Of a stretch of DNA of 64,000 nucleotides, positions 47,464 through 57,865 are shown piece by piece. This DNA comes from Mycobacterium lacus (GTDB lineage: Bacteria > Actinomycetota > Actinomycetes > Mycobacteriales > Mycobacteriaceae). The position numbers were made by a program, and so were the translations under genes. The notes under the pieces are model-generated. The model worked only from the letters and a program-made list of their open reading frames with translations. It did not search any database and was not told the origin of the DNA. The stretch is from assembly GCF_010731535.1 (NCBI RefSeq), contig NZ_AP022581.1, positions 3,357,952-3,421,951 of the forward strand, read 5' to 3'. How positions within the stretch are numbered: the first letter of the stretch is position 1; every line of letters begins with the position of its first letter.

Positions 47464-47835
47464 TCAGTGCAAGACCGCATCGGCGGCCACGTAGACAAAG
47501 CCGAGGGCCAGCAGCCCGACGAAAGGCCAGCCGATCACGACGTTGCCTCGCGACGAGTTACGGACCATGACCACCAAGGTGGTCAGCAAGACCGCGCCAA
47601 CCCCGATCCACGTGGTGATCATGGCCGGCCACACGTGATAGCTTGCGTCGCAAGCTGAGTCGTGACAACCATCAGTGGCCATCGCGAAGAACAACGAGAA
47701 CCAGACCTCAAACCCGCCGACCAGAACCAGCCCGACATAGAGCAGGTAGCCGACGATGTTCCAGGCGACCGTCACCGCGGATGAAACCGCCCATCTGCGG
47801 GGCATGTTGACAGGCATGGTGCGATCTTGCCTCAT
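47464..47835 (-). CDS. Small integral membrane protein
   Basis: 123 residues with three or four membrane helices: VTVAWNIVGYLLYVGLVLVGG, WPAMITTWIGVGAVLLTTLVVMV and VVIGWPFVGLLALGFVYVAADAVL. A loop with two cysteines (DGCHDSACDASYH) lies between the first two helices. Stop faces the lipoprotein stop; the VWA gene is 6 bases upstream on the same strand, so it is the last gene of that operon. Possibly the Rv0961 counterpart. Function unknown. Confidence 0.72.
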   Translation of the reverse strand: MRQDRTMPVNMPRRWAVSSAVTVAWNIVGYLLYVGLVLVGGFEVWFSLFFAMATDGCHDSACDASYHVWPAMITTWIGVGAVLLTTLVVMVRNSSRGNVVIGWPFVGLLALGFVYVAADAVLH

Positions 47836-47841
47836 ACCGAA

Positions 47842-49818
47842 CTAACGGCGACGCCGACGCGACCGCAGGTAGTCACCCACCACGGCCGCTCCCAGGCCGT
47901 CAAGATCGGGCACCACGACGCGTCCCTCGACCCGTCGGGCAACCTGGTCGATGAACCGGGCCAGGCCGGGATCGCTGCCCAGCCGGAAGATCGTCACTTG
48001 CGCACCCAGCCGGGCCATGTCGTCGAACCCGCGCACGGTGTGGGCGATGGTCCGCGGGTGCGGCGGGTAGTCAAAGAACACGGCCGAGCCATCGCCGTCA
48101 ACGTCTTCCAGGTGTGCGGTCGGCTCACCGTCGGTCACCACCAGCACGACGGGCTGCGCGCTGGGGTGTCGGCGCAGGTGACGGCCCGCCAGCGCCAGCG
48201 CGTGATGCAGGTTGGTGCCTTGCTCGTAGACGCCCTCCAAACCCGTCAGCTCGGCGGCCGTCATCGTGCGCGCGTAGCGGCCAAACGCGATGATCTGCAA
48301 GGCATCCGAGCGGAACCGGGTGCACACCAGGTGGTTGAGCGCCAGCGCCGTGCGCTTCATCGGCAGCCAGCGATTCTCCATCACCATCGAAAACGAGGTG
48401 TCCACCAGCAATGCCACCGCGGCCTGGGTGCGCGTCTCGGTCTCGGAAACCTCGACGTCGTCGACGGTGATCCGCAGCGGGCCGTCGATGGTCCCGGTTC
48501 CCGCCTGCCGCAGTGCCGCATTGGTCAGCGTGCGGGAGATGTGCCACGGCTCGGTGTCGCCGAACTGCCAGGGCCGGGTGGCGCCGGTCAGCTCGCCGGC
48601 GGCCCCGGCACGCCGATGGTCACGCTCGCCGCGGCGTCCGGAAAGCTGTTGCACCACATCGCGTAACGCGGTCTCGCCGAGCCTGCGCATGGCCTTTGGT
48701 GAGAGTCGCCACTGGCCGTCGGAACCACGATCCAGGAAACCCTGATTGACCAGCGCGCGTTCCAATTCGGCGAGTGTTCGGGCGTCTATGGCGGCCCGGT
48801 CGCCGAGCTGGCGGGCCAGCGCGTCCAGGTCGACATCGTCCATGGTGGCACCCGGATAGCTTTGCGACAGCTGCTCGGCCAGCTGCTCCAACTCACCGAT
48901 ATCGGCCAACGCCTGGGTACCTTCGCCCATGCCGAACGGATTGTCGCCGGAGAACTGCTGAGAGCCCGTCCAATCCTCACCCGGACGCGCGGCCTGCAGA
49001 TGCGCATCGAGCCGGCCCAACGCCCGCATCAGCGAAGGCGATCCAAATGCCTGCTGCGCCAACGCATCCAGTTCGTCGCGCTGCTCCTGGCTGAGGCTGT
49101 TGCGGAACCGCTGCGCCGCGGCGGCCCGCTTGGCCAGTGAATCCAGCAGCTCCTCGACATTGCGCGGGTTCTCCGGGAAGAACTCGCCATGCTTGTCCAT
49201 GAAGGCTTGAAAATCCCGCTGGGTGTCTTCGCCGCGGGCGTGCTTGTCCAGCAGGTCGTTGAGGTCGTCGAGCATCTCGTGGACGCGCCGGCGGTCCTCG
49301 TCGGTGGCGCGTGAAAGCGCCTGCTTCATGCCGGCAAAGCGTTGGTCGAGCATCTCGCGGCCGAGCAAATCCCGGATCTGCTCATACTTTTCGCGGGCCT
49401 TGCCGCTGCGCCAGTTGTAGTCGGAGAGTTCCTGAACGGCCTTGGCCGGCGACGGCGGAAGCGCATCCAGTTGCAACTCGGAGAAGCGGGCGTCGTCGTC
49501 CAACGCGCGGGCCAGTTCCTTGCGTTCGGCCAGCACCGCCTCGTCGAGCAGCTTCTTGATCTCCTGCAGGGTGCCGTCTAAATTGTTGCGGCGCAACAAC
49601 TCCCGTCGGCGGCGGTTCGCCTCCGCGGCCAACCGGTCGGCCCCGGTCATGTTCTTGGTGCCGCGCCGCAGCAACTCCGACAAGGCTCGCCGGGGCGAGG
49701 CGCCCGCCATGACGTCCTGGCCGATCTGTTCGAGGGCCTCGCGCAGGTCCACCGGCGGCGCCAGCGGGTCGGGCCCGCCGGTGTACGCCGAGTAGCGCGA
49801 CGAGTGCCCTTTACCCAT
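47842..49818 (-). CDS. von Willebrand factor A domain protein (Rv0959-like)
   Basis: 658 residues: a long charged, helical N-terminal part (about 40-420) and a C-terminal VWA domain (about 455-650) with the MIDAS motif VALLVDTSFSM, a threonine in EQGTNLHHAL and VVLVVTDGEPTAH. No signal peptide. Start overlaps the end of the AAA+ gene by 8 bases. MoxR-type AAA+ plus VWA pairs act as chaperones that insert metals or assemble complexes; the client here is unknown. Confidence 0.9.
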   Translation of the reverse strand: MGKGHSSRYSAYTGGPDPLAPPVDLREALEQIGQDVMAGASPRRALSELLRRGTKNMTGADRLAAEANRRRRELLRRNNLDGTLQEIKKLLDEAVLAERKELARALDDDARFSELQLDALPPSPAKAVQELSDYNWRSGKAREKYEQIRDLLGREMLDQRFAGMKQALSRATDEDRRRVHEMLDDLNDLLDKHARGEDTQRDFQAFMDKHGEFFPENPRNVEELLDSLAKRAAAAQRFRNSLSQEQRDELDALAQQAFGSPSLMRALGRLDAHLQAARPGEDWTGSQQFSGDNPFGMGEGTQALADIGELEQLAEQLSQSYPGATMDDVDLDALARQLGDRAAIDARTLAELERALVNQGFLDRGSDGQWRLSPKAMRRLGETALRDVVQQLSGRRGERDHRRAGAAGELTGATRPWQFGDTEPWHISRTLTNAALRQAGTGTIDGPLRITVDDVEVSETETRTQAAVALLVDTSFSMVMENRWLPMKRTALALNHLVCTRFRSDALQIIAFGRYARTMTAAELTGLEGVYEQGTNLHHALALAGRHLRRHPSAQPVVLVVTDGEPTAHLEDVDGDGSAVFFDYPPHPRTIAHTVRGFDDMARLGAQVTIFRLGSDPGLARFIDQVARRVEGRVVVPDLDGLGAAVVGDYLRSRRRRR

Positions 49819-51196
49819 AGACGGTTTGGCCCTCCCCGGACACCTTGTCGATACGTTTCGCGAGATACAGCGCCTCCAACGCGAGCTCCAGCGCCGCGGC
49901 GCGCTCCCCCTCCGATTCGGCGCCCAGCTTTCGCGCGATCCTGTCCACGACCGGCAGCCCCGGAACCGCCGCCAGCACGTCCTTGGCCGACACCCGCTCG
50001 CCCGTCGTCACCGCGGAACCGCCCTCGACGGCGGCCACCAACGAGCCGACGTCGAGGCCGCCGAGAACTCGCGACGCGGTATCGGCGGTGGCGCGGCGCA
50101 ACAGATGCTCGAGCACGGCCTGCTCGCGACCCTCCTCGCCGGACTCGAACTCCAGCTTGCCGCGCAGCACGTCGATCACCGTGCCTAGATCGACCACCCG
50201 GGCCACCGGATCCGTCTCCCCCAGCACCGCGCCGCGGTGCCGGGCCGCGGCCGCGACCGTCTCCGCCGCAGCGATCGCGAACCGTGCCGACACCCCCGAC
50301 CGCTGATCGACGGACCGGGATTCCCGCAGGTAACGGGCAAACCGCGCGATCACCTGCATCAGGTAGTCGGGCACCTGCGCGCTCAGGTGCGCCTCCTGGG
50401 CGATAACACCCATCTCGGCCTCCACCTCCAGCGGGTAGTGGGTGCGGATCTCGGCGCCGAACCGGTCTTTGAGCGGCGTGATGATGCGGCCGCGGTTGGT
50501 GTAGTCCTCGGGGTTGGCGGACGCGACCACCAACACGTCCAGCGGCAGGCGCAGCGTGTAGCCGCGAACCTGGATGTCGCGCTCCTCCATGACGTTGAGC
50601 ATGGACACCTGGATGCGCTCGGCGAGGTCGGGCAGCTCATTGACCGCGACGATGCCGCGGTGCGCGCGTGGGATGAGCCCGTAGGCGATGGTCTCGGGGT
50701 CCCCGAGGCTGCGGCCCTCGGCGACCTTGATCGGGTCGATGTCGCCGACCAGGTCGGCGACGCTGGTGTCGGGGGTGGCCAGCTTCTCGGTGTAGCGCTC
50801 GCTGCGGTGCTTCCACGCCACCGGCAGGTCGTCGCCGAGGTCGTAGGCCCGCCGGATCGACTCCGGCGTGATCGGCCGGAACGGGTGCTCGCCCAGTTCG
50901 GCTCCGCCGATCACCGGTGTCCACTCGTCGAGCAGCCCGGCCAGCGCGCGCAGCAGCCGGGTCTTGCCCTGGCCGCGTTCACCGAGCAGGACGAAGTCGT
51001 GGCCGGCGATCAGCGCCCGCTCCACCTGGGGTAACACGGTGTCGTCGAAGCCGAGGATGCCCGGCCAGACCTCGTCCCCGTCGGCCAGCGCGGTCAGCAG
51101 ATTCTCCCGGATTTCCTGCTTGACCCCCCGTTCATGATGTCCGGCGGCACGGAGCTCGCCGACGGTGCGGGGCAGATTGCTCGGTGAAGTCACCAC
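49811..51196 (-). CDS. MoxR/Mg-chelatase-type AAA+ ATPase (Rv0958-like)
   Basis: 461 residues. Walker A LLGERGQGKTRLLRALAG, Walker B region GIVAVNELPDL, sensor-like VVASANPEDYTNRGRIITPLKDRFG. Similar to the ChlI/BchI subunit of Mg-chelatase but mycobacteria make no chlorophyll, so a MoxR-like role with the downstream VWA protein is expected. First gene of a three-gene operon. Confidence 0.92.
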   Translation of the reverse strand: MVTSPSNLPRTVGELRAAGHHERGVKQEIRENLLTALADGDEVWPGILGFDDTVLPQVERALIAGHDFVLLGERGQGKTRLLRALAGLLDEWTPVIGGAELGEHPFRPITPESIRRAYDLGDDLPVAWKHRSERYTEKLATPDTSVADLVGDIDPIKVAEGRSLGDPETIAYGLIPRAHRGIVAVNELPDLAERIQVSMLNVMEERDIQVRGYTLRLPLDVLVVASANPEDYTNRGRIITPLKDRFGAEIRTHYPLEVEAEMGVIAQEAHLSAQVPDYLMQVIARFARYLRESRSVDQRSGVSARFAIAAAETVAAAARHRGAVLGETDPVARVVDLGTVIDVLRGKLEFESGEEGREQAVLEHLLRRATADTASRVLGGLDVGSLVAAVEGGSAVTTGERVSAKDVLAAVPGLPVVDRIARKLGAESEGERAAALELALEALYLAKRIDKVSGEGQTVYG

Positions 51197-51224
51197 ACCA
51201 CGCTACGACGCCGTCATTCTTCTG

Positions 51225-51286
51225 GCGACGAGAGTGAAATTCCCGACGCAGCTTTCCGCGTGTCGCGTCGTGGAATTCACTGTCGC
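51225..51286 (-). terminator. Hairpin after purH
   Basis: GCGACGAGAGTGAAATTCCC with GACGC (51225-51249) pairs imperfectly with GCGTCGTGGAATTCACTGTCGC (51265-51286). It begins 8 bases after the purH stop and separates it from the AAA+ gene start. Confidence 0.65.
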
Positions 51287-51293
51287 GCTACCG

Positions 51294-52865
51294 CTAGTGG
51301 GCGAAGTGGCGTGCCCCGGTGAGATACAGCGTGACGCCGGCCTTGGCGGCCGCTTCGGTCACCGCGTCGTCGCGCACCGAGCCCCCGGGGTGCACTATCG
51401 CCGTGACCCCGGCCGCGGTCAGCGTTTCCAATCCGTCGGGGAACGGGAAGAACGCATCGGAGGCCGCGACGGCGCCCCGGACCCGGTCGCCGCCGCGTTC
51501 GACCGCCAACCGCGCGGCGTCGACCCGGTTGACTTGACCCATCCCGACGCCAATGGTGGCGCCGTCGGCGACGATCACGATCGCGTTGGACTTGACCGCG
51601 CGGCAGGCGCGCCAGGCGAAGACCAGGTCGGTCAGGGTCGCCGGGCCGGCCGGCGATCCGGTCGCCAGGGTCCAATTCGCCGGATTGTCGCCGTGCGCGT
51701 CGAGCTGGTCGCGTTGCTGCATCAGCAGTCCCCCGCTGATCGGCCGCAGCTCGGTGCCACCGGCCAGCGGCTCGGAGGCCACCAGCACGCGGATGTTCTT
51801 CTTGCGGCTCAGCACGTCGAGGGCGCCGGGCGCGTAGGCGGGTGCCACGATCACTTCGGTGAAGATGGTGCCCACGTACTCCGCCATCTCCAGGCTGACC
51901 TCGGTGTTCGCGGCGATAACCCCGCCGTAGGCGCTCAGCGGGTCGCATTCGTGGGCCTTGCGATGTGCGTCCGCGACCGAAACCGACGAGATGGCGATGC
52001 CGCACGGGTTCGCGTGCTTGACGATCGCCACGCAAATCTGTTCGTGGTCGAAGGCTGCCCGCCAGGCCGCGTCTGCGTCGGTAAAGTTGTTGTAGGACAT
52101 GCCTTTTCCGTGCAGTTGTTCGGCCTGCGCCAGGCCCGGCCAGCCGCCGGGGTCGGTGTAGAGCGCGGCCTGCTGGTGTGGGTTCTCGCCGTAGCGCAGC
52201 ATCGCCGAGCGGCGCCAGTTGCCGGCGAACCACTTGGGGAACGCGGCCGGGGGATGTTCGGGTGCCAGCGTCGACTCCATCCAGCTTGCGACGGCGATGT
52301 CGTACTCCGCGGTGTGCTGAAACGCCAGCGCCGCCAGCCTTTTACGCTCGGCGAGCGTAAATCCGCCGCTGCGCACCGCGGCGAGCACTCCGTCGTAGCC
52401 GAGCGGGTCGGTGACCACCGCCACGCTGGGGTGGTTTTTCGCCGCCGCCCGCACCATCGAAGGCCCCCCGATGTCGATCTGTTCGACGCATTCGTCGACG
52501 CCCGCGCCGGATTCGACGGTCTGGCTGAACGGATACAAATTGACCACGACCAGTTCGAAGGCCGCGATCCCGAGCCGCTCGAGCGCGGCCGCGTGCTCGG
52601 GCTTGCGCAGGTCCGCCAGCAGCCCGGCATGCACGTGCGGGTGCAGCGTCTTGACCCGGCCGTCGAGCACCTCGGGGAACCCGGTCACCTCCTCCACGGG
52701 TGTCACCGGAATCCCCTTGTCGGCAATGGTCTTCGCCGTTGATCCGGTAGAGACGATGTCGACGCCGGCCGCATGCAGTCCCTGGGCCAGCTCGACCAGC
52801 CCGGTCTTGTCGTACACGCTGATCAGCGCGCGCCGGATCGGCCTTCTTGCGTCGTCGCCGCTCAT
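51294..52865 (-). CDS. purH: Bifunctional AICAR transformylase / IMP cyclohydrolase
   Basis: Last two steps of de novo IMP synthesis. 523 residues: IMP cyclohydrolase domain (about 1-150, [53 protein letters not shown]) and AICAR transformylase domain (about 200-523, [53 protein letters not shown]). Start overlaps the purN stop by 4 bases. Confidence 0.97.
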   Translation of the reverse strand: MSGDDARRPIRRALISVYDKTGLVELAQGLHAAGVDIVSTGSTAKTIADKGIPVTPVEEVTGFPEVLDGRVKTLHPHVHAGLLADLRKPEHAAALERLGIAAFELVVVNLYPFSQTVESGAGVDECVEQIDIGGPSMVRAAAKNHPSVAVVTDPLGYDGVLAAVRSGGFTLAERKRLAALAFQHTAEYDIAVASWMESTLAPEHPPAAFPKWFAGNWRRSAMLRYGENPHQQAALYTDPGGWPGLAQAEQLHGKGMSYNNFTDADAAWRAAFDHEQICVAIVKHANPCGIAISSVSVADAHRKAHECDPLSAYGGVIAANTEVSLEMAEYVGTIFTEVIVAPAYAPGALDVLSRKKNIRVLVASEPLAGGTELRPISGGLLMQQRDQLDAHGDNPANWTLATGSPAGPATLTDLVFAWRACRAVKSNAIVIVADGATIGVGMGQVNRVDAARLAVERGGDRVRGAVAASDAFFPFPDGLETLTAAGVTAIVHPGGSVRDDAVTEAAAKAGVTLYLTGARHFAH

Positions 52866-53491
52866 CCTATGGTCGCCTTTCGTCCCACCACCGTCATGCC
52901 GCCGGTTGCGATAGCGGCTACCACGTCCACCAACAGCCGCCGTTCCGTGATCTTGATGCGTTCATGCAATGTCGCTTCGTCGTCGCCGTCGAGCACCGGA
53001 ACAGCTTGCTGCGCCAGTATCGGCCCGGTGTCGGTTCCGGCATCCACCAGGTGCACCGTGGTGCCGGTGACCTTCACACCGTAGGCCAACGCTTCGGCCA
53101 CTCCATGCGCGCCGGGGAAAGCCGGTAGCAGCGCCGGATGGGTATTGAGCGTGCGCCCGTAGAAGCGTGAAAGAAATTGTGGACCAAGGATTTTCATAAA
53201 TCCCGCGGACACGATCAGGTCAGGCGTGTGCGCGGCGACGGCCTCGGTGATCGCCGCGTCCCACGCATCGCGGCTCGGGTAGTCGGCGAGCCGGACGGTG
53301 AAAGCCGGCACCGACGCCCTCGCCGCGATCTGCGCGGCGCGGCAGTCGCGATCCACGCCGACGGCAACCACCCGGGCCGGGTAGTCGCCCACGGCGGCGT
53401 CGATCAGTGAGTTCAACAGTGAACCGGTGCCCGATGCCAGCACCACGACCCGCGCCGGCGCACTGGGGGGTACATGGAGCGGTTCGGCCAC
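52862..53491 (-). CDS. purN: Phosphoribosylglycinamide formyltransferase
   Basis: 209 residues; formylates GAR using 10-formyl-THF. N-terminal [15 protein letters not shown] phosphate loop, catalytic motif [16 protein letters not shown] (Asn and His) and [15 protein letters not shown] with the catalytic Asp. Forms an operon with purH. Confidence 0.96.
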   Translation of the reverse strand: MAEPLHVPPSAPARVVVLASGTGSLLNSLIDAAVGDYPARVVAVGVDRDCRAAQIAARASVPAFTVRLADYPSRDAWDAAITEAVAAHTPDLIVSAGFMKILGPQFLSRFYGRTLNTHPALLPAFPGAHGVAEALAYGVKVTGTTVHLVDAGTDTGPILAQQAVPVLDGDDEATLHERIKITERRLLVDVVAAIATGGMTVVGRKATIG

Positions 53492-53582
53492 ATCGCGAGC
53501 CTAGTCAGGCCGCGGCGTCGACCCTGCGTCCAGTGTGGGGCCCGTCGGGCGTGTCGCCTTTCCCGGCGCAGCCTCGACACCG

Positions 53583-54908
53583 TCAGCGCGGACTGGCCTC
53601 CGGCGGTTCGTCGGGTGCCGACGGGGGCGGCTCGTCGGCGTCGGGGTCGCCAGCGACGGCAATGTCGTCGTCGCCAAGTGGGACTTGGTCATCCGAGTCG
53701 GCGGGCAGCTCGTCGGCGTCGGCGAGCAACGCTGGTTCCACGGCCGACGGCGCGGGCGCGGGCTTGGCCCGTTTGGGGCGCCGACTGATCCCGCCGGCCA
53801 TCAACACCGTGGCCCCGCCGACGGCCGCGAACCAGAAGAACACACCGCCCACGAATGTGCCCGGGTCCACCCCGACGTCGCCGAAGTTGCCGAGCCGGCC
53901 GCCCGCGGCATAGCCGAGCAGTGCCATCGCCAATGCCCCGCCCATCGCCGCGGATAGCAGCTTGCCCATCGCCGGAAGAAACGGCAGCGCACGCCGAGCG
54001 CATTGCTGCCCCACCGCCACCCCCGATGACGCGCCGACGATCAGCAGCGCGACCCACGCCGGCCCGAGCGGCGGCGTGGGGGCCGCGGCCAGGACCGGCA
54101 ATGCCGGGATGTCACCGCCGAAAACGGCGAACGAGCTGAACGTCGCGAAGCCAATGTGTGCGCTGGACCCGACCGCGACCGCCGAGGTGCCGACGATGAC
54201 GTTGGGCGCGTAGAGCACCGACAGCACGGTCAGGCTGAACTGACCGAATATCGAATCGGTGATCCCGTAGAGCTCCTGCATCGTCGCCCAGTGCACAACC
54301 AGCGACCCCGCCGTCACCAGGCCGGAGAGCCCCACCAATGCCAACACCCCCGCGGCGCCGGCACGTACCGAGTCGCCCAGCCAATCCGGCAGGGGCGAAG
54401 CCGCCAAGGCCCGTCGCCCCACCCGCGAACACACCCCGATCGCGGCGCCGATGGCATGCACCGCCAGCACGCCGGTGAACGCGCGCAGGGCGCTCGGAGT
54501 CTGCAGCTCGGTGATGACCGACGACGCGTCATGGATGACCGCCAGCGCGATGGCCGAGATCAGCAGGGGCCCGCCCAGCGCCGACGCGACAACCCAACGG
54601 ACGACCAGCCACGACGTGTGCGGGGAGGTGGTGCGCGCCGTGCTGCGCGCCGTGCCCCACACCATCAGCAGGACCGGCAACAGCGGCAGCACGCCCAGTT
54701 CGCGGCCACCGATCGAGATCGGCACCTGATGCACGCCGAGCCACATGCTGGCAATCGCGCCCAGCGCACCCGTCATGTCGCTGTTGGCGATCAGCAACTG
54801 CAACAGGGTGACCGCGGCGATGATGCCAAGTGCCACCACAGCCGGGCCGAACGCGACCCTGACCAGGTCTCGCGCCTGACGGGCGCCTGTCCGATTGTCC
54901 TCCACCAC
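53583..54908 (-). CDS. perM: Integral membrane protein PerM (DUF6350, Rv0955-like)
   Basis: 441 residues from tandem GTG codons. About ten membrane helices occupy residues 15-375, followed by an acidic cytoplasmic tail ([33 protein letters not shown]). In M. tuberculosis PerM is needed for chronic infection and for cell division at low magnesium, by stabilising FtsB. Here it lies between purN and the DUF5336 protein, itself linked to division, in the same order as M. tuberculosis. Confidence 0.85.
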   Translation of the reverse strand: MVEDNRTGARQARDLVRVAFGPAVVALGIIAAVTLLQLLIANSDMTGALGAIASMWLGVHQVPISIGGRELGVLPLLPVLLMVWGTARSTARTTSPHTSWLVVRWVVASALGGPLLISAIALAVIHDASSVITELQTPSALRAFTGVLAVHAIGAAIGVCSRVGRRALAASPLPDWLGDSVRAGAAGVLALVGLSGLVTAGSLVVHWATMQELYGITDSIFGQFSLTVLSVLYAPNVIVGTSAVAVGSSAHIGFATFSSFAVFGGDIPALPVLAAAPTPPLGPAWVALLIVGASSGVAVGQQCARRALPFLPAMGKLLSAAMGGALAMALLGYAAGGRLGNFGDVGVDPGTFVGGVFFWFAAVGGATVLMAGGISRRPKRAKPAPAPSAVEPALLADADELPADSDDQVPLGDDDIAVAGDPDADEPPPSAPDEPPEASPR

Positions 54909-54956
54909 CCGCGTTACTCTTCGCGCACGTGTCCGACTAGGCGCGAGAGCGCCCGG

Positions 54957-55871
54957 TTAGACCGGCGCCGACCCGGATCCAGACGATGTCGACGGCGACT
55001 GCTGGCCCTGCCCGTGGGAGTGCTGGCCCCCGGGGGGATTTGAGTAATTGACCGGCGCCGAACCAGCCTGTGACCCTGTTCCCGCGCTGACCGGTGGCGG
55101 CGGGCCGAAGCTGGGAAAGCCGGTGGGTGGCGTGGACGGCCCTTGCTCCGCTGCCGGCTGGGGAGCCGACTGCGCCTGGGACTGGGCGGGGAATCCGCCG
55201 GTGGACTGGGTCGGGATCGCGTTCTGGGTCGGGGCCTGGCTCGAGGGATAACCGCCGTACTGCGACCCGTACTGTGGCGACTGCCGCTGTGCGCTCGGCT
55301 GACCGTAGTACCCGCCGGGCGGCTGCTGGCCGTACTGGCCGTATTGCCCATATTGGCCGTACGGGTCGTACTTCGGCCGCGGCGCCGGCGCGGTGATGAC
55401 GCCCGCCTCCAGCAGAACCGCGGCGACGGCTGCGATCGCCTGCAGCACGCTGCAAGCAAGCAGGGGCCACAGCGCCCAGCCAATCGCGACGCCGCCGGGC
55501 GTGTTAATCATCTCGGAAATCACCAGCAGCGTCCCGAGCACCGCGATCGCGGCGACTACGCCCAGGTTGCTTTTCGCCTTGGGCACCAAGCTCAACCCGG
55601 CCAACAGCGCGGCGAGCACAGCAATCGCGACCGCAATGCCGCCGTCACCCGCGCGCCCACCGCCGGCCGAACCCAGGTCGGCGCTGAGGGTGAACGTCGG
55701 GCCGAAATTCAAGAGATAGATCGCCAGTCCGAAGGCCACCACCGCGCTGGTCAGGTACAACGGCAGCTTGCTTTCGGTGTCGTCGGTCTTGGCGAACGAC
55801 GGTGTGGCGCCTGGGTAAGAGCCGACGGGCTGCGCGGGTGGATATCCGGGACTACCGGCCGAGTAGGTCAT
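54957..55871 (-). CDS. DUF5336 membrane protein (34-kDa antigen homologue, Rv0954-like)
   Basis: 304 residues from ATG 55871. Short N-terminal tail, four membrane helices (about 35-165: [81 protein letters not shown]), then a Gln/Tyr/Gly/Pro-rich C-terminal half containing [11 protein letters not shown]. The protein is known as a 34-kDa antigen in M. paratuberculosis, and Rv0954 has been placed in the division complex. Adjacent to perM. Confidence 0.88.
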   Translation of the reverse strand: MTYSAGSPGYPPAQPVGSYPGATPSFAKTDDTESKLPLYLTSAVVAFGLAIYLLNFGPTFTLSADLGSAGGGRAGDGGIAVAIAVLAALLAGLSLVPKAKSNLGVVAAIAVLGTLLVISEMINTPGGVAIGWALWPLLACSVLQAIAAVAAVLLEAGVITAPAPRPKYDPYGQYGQYGQYGQQPPGGYYGQPSAQRQSPQYGSQYGGYPSSQAPTQNAIPTQSTGGFPAQSQAQSAPQPAAEQGPSTPPTGFPSFGPPPPVSAGTGSQAGSAPVNYSNPPGGQHSHGQGQQSPSTSSGSGSAPV

Positions 55872-56010
55872 GGCTCCTCCTATTGCATCGGCGCCACTGC
55901 TGCAATGCGACGCTCTGGTCCCAGGCGATTCGTTCAACCACGCTAGCGCACGCTCGTGTGCCTGCGCCGGGGCGACCTGCTTGGCGCCGGATCCGCTTGC
56001 CCAACACAGG

Positions 56011-56024
56011 TAGAACACGTTCTA
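56011..56024. promoter_or_regulatory. KstR-type operator
   Basis: TAGAACACGTTCTA fits the KstR consensus TnnAACnnGTTnnA at every defined position, and its AGAAC and GTTCT arms are exact inverses. It ends 9 bases before the start of the F420-type oxidoreductase gene. KstR is the TetR repressor of cholesterol catabolism genes in mycobacteria. Confidence 0.85.
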
Positions 56025-56033
56025 ATCCTGTAC

Positions 56034-56882
56034 ATGGATTACGGGCTTGTGCTGTTCACCAGCGACCGCGGCATCACCCCGGCGGCAGCCGCCAAGCTCG
56101 CCGACGACCACGGCTTCCGCACGTTTTACGTGCCCGAACACACCCACATCCCGGTCAAACGCGAAGCTGCGCACCCGACGACGGGTGACGCGTCGCTGCC
56201 CGACGACCGCTACCTGCGCATGCTCGACCCCTGGGTCAGCCTGGGTGCGGCGTGCGCAGTGACATCCCGGGTCCGGCTGTCGACCGCGGTGGCGCTGCCG
56301 GTGGAGCATGACCCGATCACGCTCGCGAAAAGCATTGCCACGCTGGACCATCTGTCGGGGGGCCGGGTAAGCCTGGGCGTCGGGTTCGGCTGGAACATTG
56401 ACGAACTCACCGACCACGGCGTGCCCCCGGGGCGCCGCCGCACCATGTTGCGCGAGTACCTCGAAGCCATGCGGGCGTTATGGACGCAGGAGGAGGCCGC
56501 GTACGACGGCGAGTTCGTCAAGTTCGGGCCCAGCTGGGCCTGGCCCAAGCCGGTGCAGCCGCACATTCCGGTCCTGCTGGGCGCCGCCGGCACCGAGAAG
56601 AACTTCACGTGGATCGCGCGCAGCGCCGACGGCTGGATCACCACTCCGCGCGACGTCGATATCGACGAGCCGGTGAGGCTGTTGCAGGACATCTGGGCGG
56701 CCGCCGGCCGGGATGGGGCCCCGCAGATCGTGGCGCTGGACCTCAAACCGGTGCCCGAGAAGCTGGCGCGTTGGGCCGAGCTCGGAGTGACCGAAGTGCT
56801 CTTCGGGCTGCCGGACCGTTCCGACGACGAGGTCGCCGCCTACGTGGAGCGGTTGGCCGGCAAACTGGCCGCCGCGGTTTAG
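56034..56882 (+). CDS. LLM-class F420-dependent oxidoreductase (Rv0953c-like)
   Basis: 282-residue luciferase-like TIM barrel from ATG 56034. Typical N-terminal MDYGLVLFTSDRGITP, FYVPEHTHIP, LSGGRVSLGVGFGWNIDE and C-terminal LGVTEVLFGLP motifs. F420 rather than FMN use is inferred from the subfamily. The KstR-type operator at the promoter suggests a role in steroid or related lipid metabolism. Faces sucD tail to tail across a long hairpin. Confidence 0.88.
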   Translation: MDYGLVLFTSDRGITPAAAAKLADDHGFRTFYVPEHTHIPVKREAAHPTTGDASLPDDRYLRMLDPWVSLGAACAVTSRVRLSTAVALPVEHDPITLAKSIATLDHLSGGRVSLGVGFGWNIDELTDHGVPPGRRRTMLREYLEAMRALWTQEEAAYDGEFVKFGPSWAWPKPVQPHIPVLLGAAGTEKNFTWIARSADGWITTPRDVDIDEPVRLLQDIWAAAGRDGAPQIVALDLKPVPEKLARWAELGVTEVLFGLPDRSDDEVAAYVERLAGKLAAAV

Positions 56883-56892
56883 CGCGACAAGA

Positions 56893-56934
56893 CGCAAAAG
56901 CACCCATTTTCGTCTCGAAATGGGTGCTTTTGCG
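56893..56934. terminator. Bidirectional terminator between LLM gene and sucD
   Basis: CGCAAAAGCACCCATTT (56893-56909) and AAATGGGTGCTTTTGCG (56918-56934): a perfect 17-bp stem with an 8-base loop and T-runs on both strands. It is placed between two stop codons 62 bases apart. Confidence 0.92.
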
Positions 56935-56944
56935 GCTACTCGCG

Positions 56945-57847
56945 TTACAAGGTGCGCAGGATCTTCCGGGCCAGCGCCGCCGTCTCCGACGGCGTCTTGC
57001 CAACCTTGACGCCCGCCGCCTCCAGGGCTTCCTTCTTGGCGGCCGCGGTCCCCGAGGAGCCGGACACGATCGCACCCGCGTGGCCCATCGTCTTGCCCTC
57101 CGGCGCGGTGAATCCCGCGACGTAGCCGACGACCGGCTTGGACACGTTGGTCTTGATGAAGTCCGCCGCGCGTTCTTCGGCGTCGCCGCCAATCTCACCG
57201 ATCATCACGATGAGCTTGGAGTCGGGATCCTTCTCGAATGCCTCGATGGCGTCGATGTGGGTGGTGCCGATCACGGGGTCACCGCCGATGCCGATGGAGG
57301 TGGAGAATCCGAAATCGCGCAGCTCGAACATCATCTGGTAGGTCAGGGTGCCGGACTTGGACACCAGCCCGACCGGCCCGGACCCGGTGATGTTGGCCGG
57401 GGTGATGCCCACCAGCGATTCGCCCGGGGTGATGATGCCCGGGCAGTTCGGGCCGATGATGCGGGTCTTGCCGCCCTTCGCCAGGTTGTAGGCCCAGGCG
57501 TATGCCGTGTCCTGCACCGGAATTCCCTCGGTGATGACGACCAGCAGCGGGATCTCGGCGTCGATCGCCTCGACGATGGCGTCCTTGGCGAACCTCGGCG
57601 GCACGAAGATGATCGACACGTCGGCGCCGGTCTTCTCCATCGCCTCCGTGACGCCGCCGAACACCGGCAGCTTGATGATCCTGCCGCCCTTGTCCTCATG
57701 CGTGACGGTGGTGCCCGCCTTGCGTGCGTTCACACCGCCAACGATTTGCGTGCCCGCCTTGAGCATTCGTGCGGTGTGGACGGTGGCCTCGCTGCCGGTG
57801 ATGCCCTGGACGATGACCTTGTTGTCCTTGTTCAGAAAGATCGACAT
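56945..57847 (-). CDS. sucD: Succinyl-CoA synthetase alpha subunit
   Basis: 300 residues; TCA-cycle enzyme converting succinyl-CoA to succinate with nucleotide triphosphate formation. CoA-binding [33 protein letters not shown], and [29 protein letters not shown] with the phospho-histidine. Follows sucC after 18 bases. Confidence 0.97.
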   Translation of the reverse strand: MSIFLNKDNKVIVQGITGSEATVHTARMLKAGTQIVGGVNARKAGTTVTHEDKGGRIIKLPVFGGVTEAMEKTGADVSIIFVPPRFAKDAIVEAIDAEIPLLVVITEGIPVQDTAYAWAYNLAKGGKTRIIGPNCPGIITPGESLVGITPANITGSGPVGLVSKSGTLTYQMMFELRDFGFSTSIGIGGDPVIGTTHIDAIEAFEKDPDSKLIVMIGEIGGDAEERAADFIKTNVSKPVVGYVAGFTAPEGKTMGHAGAIVSGSSGTAAAKKEALEAAGVKVGKTPSETAALARKILRTL

Positions 57848-57865
57848 GGGTCAGCTCTCCTTATC

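Noticed and set aside
49811..51196. Real magnesium chelatase for chlorophyll or cobalt chelation
   Set aside because: No BchD/BchH-type or cobalamin genes nearby; pairing with a VWA protein fits a MoxR-type chaperone better.
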